Shown here piece after piece: positions 48,186 to 53,175 of a DNA stretch of 53,175 bases. The notes below the pieces were generated by a model that was given only the letters and a program-made list of their open reading frames with translations, was not told the DNA's origin and ran no database searches. Where the stretch lies: positions 1-53,175 of the forward strand of contig CAZWLH010000003.1 of the NCBI GenBank assembly GCA_964634675.1, read 5' to 3'. The stretch is from UMGS172 sp964634675. GTDB lineage: Bacteria; Bacillota; Clostridia; Oscillospirales; Acutalibacteraceae. Both the position numbers and the translations under genes were made by a program. Numbering within the stretch: position 1 is the stretch's first letter; each line of letters begins with the position of its first letter.

Positions 48186-48535
48186 GATACGGCTCCTTTG
48201 GAGTTCAAACCGTTGGCGTAAAGCTTGCCGCAGGCTTCATACATACGTTTCGGCGAACACATAAGCGTTATGCCCATCTCACGGGCAAGTTCAACCATTT
48301 CCTCTGTCGGACGCTTATTGCGCACGAAAACGATGCACACCATATCCATCAATTCGGCAGTTCTTATGACCTGTGAGTTGACAAGACCGGTGAGCAAAAC
48401 TCCCTGATCCTTGACATATGCCAAAACATCGCTCATCATATCGCTTCCGCAGGCCGAGTAGACCTCTTTTTCGAGATCGTCCTCTCCGCAAATTATTTCT
48501 GCCTTAAGCAGCTCTTTGATCGTGCTTATTTTCAT
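48182..48535 (-). CDS. DRTGG-domain protein (first copy)
   Basis: Protein of 117 residues with the DRTGG fold: VYSACGSDMMSDVLAYV near residue 30-46, VLLTGLVNSQVIRTAELMD and CIVFVRNKRPTEEMVELA are recognisable. Homologous in arrangement to the second copy at 46121-46450. Ligand unknown. ATG 48535 follows AAGGG by about 10 nt; the in-frame TTG 48553 has none. It overlaps the anti-sigma-like gene and stands 34 bp after hydC. Confidence 0.83.
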   Translation of the reverse strand: MKISTIKELLKAEIICGEDDLEKEVYSACGSDMMSDVLAYVKDQGVLLTGLVNSQVIRTAELMDMVCIVFVRNKRPTEEMVELAREMGITLMCSPKRMYEACGKLYANGLNSKGAVS

Positions 48536-48569
48536 ACATGTATGACCCTTCAAAACTTATTTGTTTTTA

Positions 48570-49067
48570 TCAGTCCGAGTATTTTGCGATTATTCCGTCG
48601 ATATCCTTATCGGTCAGACGTCCGTAAACGTCCTCATTGACGGTGAGAACAGGGGCAAGACCGCAGGCACCGATGCAGCGGCAGGCCTCGAGCGAGAACT
48701 TTCCGTCGGGTGTGCACTCACCCGGCTGGATGCCGAGAACCTCGGTAAGACGGTCGACAAGCTTCTGAGAGCCCTTGACATAGCAAGCGGTTCCGAGACA
48801 TACCGAAATGTTGTATCTGCCCTTAGGAGACAGAGCGAACTGTGCGTAGAAGGTTGCGATACCGTAAACCTCCTCGACCGATACGCCGACACCTTCGGCG
48901 ATCATCTGTTGTACCTCGAGCGGAAGATATCCGTAGATACCCTGAGCCTCCTGCATGATCGACATCAAAGAGCCGGGTATGCTTTTCTTTGCTTCGATCA
49001 CTGCTTTCAGCTTGGCTTCCTGCTCGGGCGTTCCGTTAAACGGAATTGAGCTGGCGTGTTTTTTCAT
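48570..49067 (-). CDS. hydC: HydC, NuoE-like [2Fe-2S] subunit of the hydrogenase
   Basis: Thioredoxin-like [2Fe-2S] protein of 165 residues, homologous to NuoE, feeding the HydB flavin. Family text: QEAQGIYGYLPLEVQQMIAEG, EEVYGIATFYAQFALSPKG, and the four cluster cysteines in VCLGTACYVKG and EACRCIGACGLAPV. ATG 49067 follows AGGAGG with 7 nt spacing; longer reading frames upstream run into the promoter. First gene of the hydrogenase operon (promoter 49158-49186). Confidence 0.95.
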   Translation of the reverse strand: MKKHASSIPFNGTPEQEAKLKAVIEAKKSIPGSLMSIMQEAQGIYGYLPLEVQQMIAEGVGVSVEEVYGIATFYAQFALSPKGRYNISVCLGTACYVKGSQKLVDRLTEVLGIQPGECTPDGKFSLEACRCIGACGLAPVLTVNEDVYGRLTDKDIDGIIAKYSD

Positions 49068-49157
49068 AGCATTTCCTCCTGAAATAATACTGCAATTACG
49101 ACAAAGCAAACAAAGCTTTCTCAAGGCATAATTATTCACTTTGCATAACTTTATAAA

Positions 49158-49186
49158 ATTATAGCAGATAAACCTTGAAAAGTCTA
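49158..49186 (-). promoter_or_regulatory. sigma-A promoter of the hydrogenase operon, extended -10
   Basis: Minus strand: TAGACT (49181-49186), 17-bp spacer, TATAAT (49158-49163) preceded by TGC. The leader is about 85 nt. The gap 49068-49364 holds no gene besides the flanking promoter and terminator. Confidence 0.72.
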
Positions 49187-49300
49187 TAATTTCGGGACAA
49201 CTTTTTCGCATATCTTGGCAATTTCGTCGCTTTTTGAAGCATTTTTTCAAAATTTTGCCTTTAATATTTTAATAAAGCACCGAAATTTCGCAAAACTAAC

Positions 49301-49350
49301 AAAAACCGCCTTCGGCATATTCCTGAAATAAAGATGCCTTAAGACGGTTT
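49301..49350 (-). terminator. terminator of the SLOG gene
   Basis: An imperfect stem (49303-49318 with 49334-49350: AAACCG, CTT, GGCAT matched across one mismatch and one bulge) is followed on the minus strand by TTTTTGTT. Confidence 0.65.
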
Positions 49351-49364
49351 GTGTTATAAATTCA

Positions 49365-49934
49365 CTAAAGAGGCAAATAAAGCTGAGCGTATTGCTTGAT
49401 ACGCTCATTTTCCGCGGCAACCAGGTCGGTGTCGTGGATGTTGAGCACCGAGATCCCCTGCTTTACGGCATAGCGAAGGGTACTTCCCGTGCCGCCCTGC
49501 TTGCCGTCATAATAGGTTATGCAATAGCTGCTGTGGTCGACCATATAACGGTTACGGCGGTCGTATGCCCATTTGGTATAGGACGGCTCAAGCACGACCG
49601 TCCGGTCACACTCACTGAGTACCGCCGCATAGCGGTCACGCCATTCACGGCTCCAGCCGCGTTCCTGCCCTTCAAAGGGAATCACCCCGATGAGCTTTAT
49701 ATCCTTATTCAGCTTTTTTACCAAGGCCACGTGCTCGGCGGATATGAGGTCAAAGCCCTTTGCCATTCCCGAATAAAACACACGGCACCCCTTTTCGGTC
49801 ATATCGGCAACGGCGGTGCAAAGCCGGCGTATCATAACGCTGTATTCCCTGCAATCGGGATCGAAGGGGAAATCGTACTTCTCGGGTCGGTAGCCCGTAA
49901 AGCAACAGGCCGTACTTCGGTCATATAGCTCCAT
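49365..49934 (-). CDS. SLOG-family protein (DUF1273, YpsA-like)
   Basis: Protein of 189 residues. The N-terminal CCFTGYRPEKYDFP and FYSGMAKGFDLISAEHVALV (about 60-80) are the Rossmann-like SLOG nucleotide-binding motifs, followed by LIGVIPFEGQERGW and YDRRNRYMVDHSSY. YpsA in B. subtilis is linked to cell division and stress; other SLOG proteins sense nucleotide signals. ATG 49934 lies 10 nt after GAGGT; GTG 49946 overlaps that site. It is transcribed divergently from the Lrp regulator with an overlapping promoter. Confidence 0.9.
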   Translation of the reverse strand: MELYDRSTACCFTGYRPEKYDFPFDPDCREYSVMIRRLCTAVADMTEKGCRVFYSGMAKGFDLISAEHVALVKKLNKDIKLIGVIPFEGQERGWSREWRDRYAAVLSECDRTVVLEPSYTKWAYDRRNRYMVDHSSYCITYYDGKQGGTGSTLRYAVKQGISVLNIHDTDLVAAENERIKQYAQLYLPL

Positions 49935-50000
49935 TTTTTGCGGCACCTCGCTTTTTTAAAATAGGATTTTTCGGTTTTTTCAAATTTTTCTAAACTTTTG

Positions 50001-50029
50001 TTGACAAATTTATTATAAAGTTTTATAAT
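50001..50029 (+). promoter_or_regulatory. consensus sigma-A promoter of the Lrp-hydrolase operon
   Basis: TTGACA (50001-50006), exact 17-bp spacer, TATAAT (50024-50029): both boxes are full consensus. It overlaps the opposite promoter at 50012-50041. Confidence 0.85.
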
Positions 50030-50041
50030 CGTAACTGTAAA
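50012..50041 (-). promoter_or_regulatory. divergent promoter of the SLOG gene
   Basis: Minus strand: TTTACA (50036-50041), 18-bp spacer, TATAAT (50012-50017). Its -10 lies between the -35 and -10 of the opposite promoter, so the two cannot be occupied together. Confidence 0.6.
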
Positions 50042-50122
50042 ATTCGTTTGCGTACGGTTTTGGCTTTAACCGCCGCCTTTGTTATTCTACCACACTTTGA
50101 AGAAAAAGAAAAGGGGATTATT

Positions 50123-50599
50123 ATGGACAAAATAGATTATCGTCTGATAAGTCTTTTGCAGGAAAACGCGCGTATGCCGCTGAAGCAGCTTGCAGAGCAG
50201 GTTTTTCTGTCCTCACCGGCCACCGCCGCACGGCTTGAGCGGCTTGAAAAAAGCGGTATTATCAGCGGTTACAGCGTCAATGTCGACCACAAGCTTTTGG
50301 GTTATCCGATAACGGCATTCATAAATCTTGAGGTTCAGCCGGCGCAGAAGGCCATTTTCTATCCCTTTATAAAAAAGCACCCCAACGTTCTCGAGTGCAA
50401 CTGCGTCACGGGTCATTATTCTATGCTCATCAAGGTTGCTTTTCAGAGCACCGAGGCACTTGACATATTTATAGGACAGCTTCAAACCTTCGGAAGCACT
50501 CAGACTCAAATAGTTTTTTCGACCGCAAAGCTCGAATCGGGCGTTGACCTCGAAAATATCATTGCCGGAAACTATCCCGAGGTGCCCGAAATAAAATAA
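50123..50599 (+). CDS. Lrp/AsnC family transcriptional regulator
   Basis: Regulator of 158 residues. The N-terminal helix-turn-helix reads DKIDYRLISLLQENAR then LAEQVFLSSPATAARLERLEKSGIISGY, and the C-terminal RAM (ligand-binding) domain follows with VLECNCVTGHYSMLIKV and the typical LDIFIGQLQTFGSTQTQIVFST. Members respond to amino acids. ATG 50123 follows AAAGGGG; a longer reading from 50048 has none. It probably autoregulates its promoter and may control the divergent SLOG gene. Confidence 0.94.
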   Translation: MDKIDYRLISLLQENARMPLKQLAEQVFLSSPATAARLERLEKSGIISGYSVNVDHKLLGYPITAFINLEVQPAQKAIFYPFIKKHPNVLECNCVTGHYSMLIKVAFQSTEALDIFIGQLQTFGSTQTQIVFSTAKLESGVDLENIIAGNYPEVPEIK

Positions 50600-50617
50600 T
50601 CTATTGGAGGTCTCGAT

Positions 50618-51247
50618 ATGAAGATCGTTAAAAACACCGACAACAGTGCCGGATTTCCGTTTGTCGCCTATATTCCCGACACGTTAAGTGACAGCCCCGC
50701 CTTGATAATCCAACTTCACGGAGCAGGTGAGCGTGGCAACGGCGGCGCGGATACCGACAAGGTGACCGTTCACGGCTTCGCAAACATTGTGAACGACGAG
50801 AACCTTAAGGATGCCGTGCTTCTGATGCCGCAGTGCCCCTCAAACTCCTTTTGGGTGGCTAAGATCGAGTCCCTGCGCCGCTTCATTGATTGGGCGACAG
50901 AGGAATTTTCGGCCGACAAGAGCCGAATCTATCTCTGCGGACTCAGTATGGGCGGCTTCGGCACCTGGTATACGGCAATGGCCTATCCCGAGCTTTTCGC
51001 CGCCATTGCTCCCTGCTGCGGAGGAGGAATGGCTTGGAACGCCGGCGTTTTGATGATGCCGATAAGAACCTTCCACGGCAAGTGTGACACCACGGTTTCA
51101 CCGCACCAGACCAAGGAAATGATCGATGCCCTGAAAAATCACCCCGACTTCGAATATACGCTTTATGAGGGAGTCGGTCACGATTCGTGGAACAAGGCCT
51201 TTTCAGAAGACCTGCTCGCATGGCTTTTGTCGAAGCGCAAGCAGTAA
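50618..51247 (+). CDS. alpha/beta hydrolase, prolyl-oligopeptidase/phospholipase-like
   Basis: Predicted serine hydrolase of 209 residues without signal peptide. Strand and oxyanion text LIIQLHGAGERGNGG is followed by the nucleophile elbow GLSMGGFGTWY (Ser in GLSMGG), the acidic residue in FHGKCDTTVSP and the histidine in GVGHDSWNKAF. This is the layout of esterase/PHB-depolymerase-like family members. Substrate unknown. The ATG follows GGAGG with 7 nt spacing. It is 18 bp downstream of the Lrp gene, so cotranscribed. A weak hairpin at 51264-51282 may end the unit. Confidence 0.9.
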   Translation: MKIVKNTDNSAGFPFVAYIPDTLSDSPALIIQLHGAGERGNGGADTDKVTVHGFANIVNDENLKDAVLLMPQCPSNSFWVAKIESLRRFIDWATEEFSADKSRIYLCGLSMGGFGTWYTAMAYPELFAAIAPCCGGGMAWNAGVLMMPIRTFHGKCDTTVSPHQTKEMIDALKNHPDFEYTLYEGVGHDSWNKAFSEDLLAWLLSKRKQ

Positions 51248-51263
51248 GCTCGGCTTTCGAAAA

Positions 51264-51292
51264 ACAGTGTTCAAAAAACTGTATCTATTTTT
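51264..51292 (+). terminator. weak terminator of the Lrp-hydrolase unit
   Basis: A 5-bp stem ACAGT / ACTGT (51264-51268 with 51278-51282) and a TTTTT run after a short gap. Confidence 0.3.
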
Positions 51293-51319
51293 AAAACAAA
51301 ACAGTCATCCCATATATAA

Positions 51320-51353
51320 AACGACCTGTACGACACTGTCCGCACGGGTCGTT
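51320..51353 (-). terminator. remnant terminator downstream of the pflA-like gene
   Basis: Stem AACGACCTGT / ACGGGTCGTT (51320-51329 with 51344-51353, one wobble) is followed on the minus strand by TTTATATAT. It sits just after the pseudogene stop, confirming that a real gene once ended here. Confidence 0.65.
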
Positions 51354-51358
51354 GCTCT

Positions 51359-51555
51359 TTAGCTTCGGAAATACCGTTCCCATTCGGAAATATCGGCTTT
51401 CGACGGTTCTTTTAAGGCCTTGTAAAGGGGTTCTCTCCCAATTCTTATTTATATTCGCCGAGCTTGTGATAAGGCATTATCTGCACATACTTGCAATTAT
51501 CGCTCTTTTTCGATAGTGCCGCGACCGCTTCAAAATGCTCCTTTGTCTGCCGAGG
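51359..51555 (-). pseudogene. decayed 3' end of a glycyl-radical enzyme activating protein (PflA-like)
   Basis: The minus strand reads RQTKEHFEAVAALSKKSDNC, KYVQIMPYHKLGEYK then an in-frame stop, ELG, a one-base deletion, and EPLYKALKEPSKADISEWER continuing to a natural TAA at 51359-51361. QIMPYHKLGEYKY and the SKADISEW tail are characteristic of the C-terminus of PFL-activating-like radical SAM enzymes. Only about 63 codons remain, carrying a nonsense change and a frameshift. The 5' portion, with the CxxxCxxC radical SAM motif, is missing: it is cut where the polyvalent-protein tail begins. The enzyme is therefore inactive in this copy. Confidence 0.78.
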
Positions 51556-53175
51556 TCAGATCGGCCATTATCGAGAGATATTCTTCCAACAAAATAAAAA
51601 TCGGCCCTGCGGAAGCGCAGGCCGAGCTTATGGCCGATTTTGTCGGTGACGTGCTTTTTGAAAAAGGCAACAACGCACTTGACCGTATGATCAGTGAGGT
51701 AGGCAAGAAGAAAAAGCCGCAGTTTATTCAAAGCATTATAGACCTTGTCAAGTGGATCCGCGAGAGAATACACGGAAACAAGGAGCTTAAGTATCAAGTT
51801 TTGAAGCTTGAGTCGAAATACAAGCGACTTCTTTCCGAAGCACAGGCCGCAACAAAGGTCAATGCGGAATCGAATACGGAAAGCGGAGTTAAGTATAGCG
51901 TAGCTTACACAACAGATAACAAACCGGTAGCGGTTATAGATGAGAATATACTTGACGGCGTACCGAAATCCAATTGGGTAAAAACCGTAAAGAATGTTAT
52001 TTCGGGAAAATTTTCGGATGGAATACCCATAAGCGGTCGGTTGATTAAAGTTAACAAAACTACTCGAAACGAGTATACAAATTCAAAAAACACGCAATAT
52101 ATAAGAAGTACTGACGGCACTATTTATGCCGATAAATTCAAAAGTGCAAATAATCTTGATGACATCGTGCTTGCCTCGACGAATTATATTAACGAGGATT
52201 TGAAGCATAGCCGCAAGGATAGTTTCAAAGAATTTGCACGTGGTGATGTACTTATACGCGTCGGCAGTAATGATTATTCGGCAAAAGTTATAGTGGGTTT
52301 TACCGGAAATCAAATGGTTTTGTATGATATTGTTGATTTCACTCCGACAAGTTTAGAGATAAAAAATGAGGACACCACGTACCGTCGCTCTAAAGAACAG
52401 AGTAACAGTAGAAATGTGGCATCCTCTGAATACAGTATATCCAATTCGGTGGAAAATGTCAATAGCGAAAATTTTCAAAATGATAACAAAGCTATAAAAA
52501 CTCTTAGTGAAAGGGTTTCCGGTGATGAGCTTTTAAATGCCGAAGATTTAATTGATGAAGTAAGAACCGTAGGCGGCGAGGTTGATGATAACGGATATAT
52601 AACGCTATACCACAGGACAACCGAGCAATCAAAAGAAAGAATACTGTCATCCGGCAAAATGACCGCTAAAGAGGATAGTATATTTTTCTCTACCAAAAAG
52701 GACGGTCAAGCTGAAGGTTACGGTGATTCTGTTGTTGAAGTGCATATTCCCGCAGAAAAGCTTGTTCTTGATGATATTTTCGATGATGAAGCTCATTTGA
52801 GATATCCGCTTGAAAGCAGAAAGTCGGTTCTTGATGTTTCCGAATACATCAATTCAGAAAACAGCAAAAACAACTCCAACAAAAGCTATTCGTTCAACAC
52901 CGATAACATAAGTGACAACGATTCCAAACAGGTTATCAATATTATCAAGAACAATTTAAACAAAATTAATGACAAAGTCGTTTTTAATGAAAAAAGCATC
53001 GACATCAGAAACTATAATAAAAAATCGGATTATGTTCTTGAAATATTCAACAAACAGGGTAATGTTGCCGTTAACAAAGATATTGGAAAAATAGAACTTG
53101 TAAAATCGGGCGCTAAAAGTACAATGCTACACGGGTACGGTAAAAACAAAATAGCCGCCATTCCCGCAATCAAGA
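51549..53175 (+). CDS. C-terminal part of a large polyvalent mobile-element protein with PBECR-like nuclease domain (both ends incomplete)
   Basis: One open frame from 51549 to the window end (542 codons) lacks a credible start; the first in-frame ATG at 51630 has no ribosome binding site. It begins with EVRSAIIERYSSNKIKIGPA and AEAQAELMADFVGDVLFE, the helical tail of metallopeptidase-like regions in large polyvalent proteins of gut phages and conjugative elements. Next come a domain with GVPKSNWVKTVKNV, NNLDDIVLASTNYIN and RGDVLIRVGSNDYSAKVIVG, an ART-like HRTTEQSKERILSSGKMT block, and HGYGKNKIAAIPAIK, recalling the phage barnase-EndoU-colicin-RelE-like (PBECR) nuclease family. Codon use becomes AT-richer after 51.9 kb. 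Its N-terminal half is lost at the junction. Confidence 0.72.

Noticed and set aside
1..53175. tRNA, rRNA or CRISPR array
   Set aside because: No cloverleaf-like TTCGANTC pattern, no rRNA-like text and no regularly spaced direct repeats were seen by reading; a covariance search would be decisive.

Overview
The window looks like chromosome from an anaerobic, Gram-positive, spore-forming or formerly spore-forming Clostridia (Bacillota), probably a gut Oscillospirales-type organism. The evidence is a trimeric HydABC-type [FeFe]-hydrogenase operon, SpoVAD with a sigma-G-like promoter, IreB, RicT, a Wzc/CpsB tyrosine-phosphorelay cassette, strong AGGAGG-type ribosome binding sites and near-consensus sigma-A promoters with 17-bp spacers. 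The taxon is inferred, because no rRNA or tRNA gene is present. Base composition is close to 50% GC until about 51.5 kb, then becomes visibly AT-richer.

Layout, left part. A partial CNNM/CBS membrane protein (1-1045, minus) is followed by a four-gene Gld-like ABC transporter operon (1331-6626, plus). Next come ilvE (minus), prfC (plus), pckG (minus) with a long structured leader, and yhaM (plus). The minus-strand block 18563-12803 runs metY, cpsB-like phosphatase, a secreted Ig-like protein, then two tandem Wzz/BY-kinase fusions. After an orphan protein (18800-19471) comes an SNF-family symporter with an attenuator-like leader. The minus-strand series ireB, DUF4430 lipoprotein, ECF S-component, cysK has its last three genes translationally coupled. 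Then pcrA (minus) and lacZ (plus) diverge.

Middle part. At 29.0-30.8 kb lies a zinc-ribbon/pseudokinase/PASTA membrane protein. It is followed by rsmE and a MATE exporter, a truncated tam methyltransferase behind an operator-like palindrome, purC, ricT and holB (minus), and a DeoR regulator plus MFS transporter (plus). A roughly 120-bp cluster of DnaA-box-like sites follows at 38.45-38.57 kb. Then come orphan spoVAD, two small proteins and a 60-residue ORF.

Right part. From 49067 down to 40834 runs a ten-gene hydrogenase operon: hydC, DRTGG, anti-sigma-like ATPase, degenerate hydrogenase-like protein, DRTGG, PHP, histidine-kinase-type ATPase, [2Fe-2S] protein, hydB, hydA. Catalytic subunits are interleaved with what looks like a sensing module. 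A SLOG-fold protein and an Lrp regulator diverge from interleaved promoters, followed by an alpha/beta hydrolase. The window ends in a scar: the decayed 3' end of a glycyl-radical-activating enzyme gene abuts the tail of a large phage/mobile-element polyvalent protein that runs off the window.

The most interesting items are the signalling genes and degenerate hydrogenase in the hyd operon, the zinc-ribbon PASTA pseudokinase near ireB, the cpsB homologue whose only plausible start is AUA, the DnaA-box cluster without dnaA, and the polyvalent-protein/pflA junction. No tRNA, rRNA, CRISPR array or complete transposon was seen.
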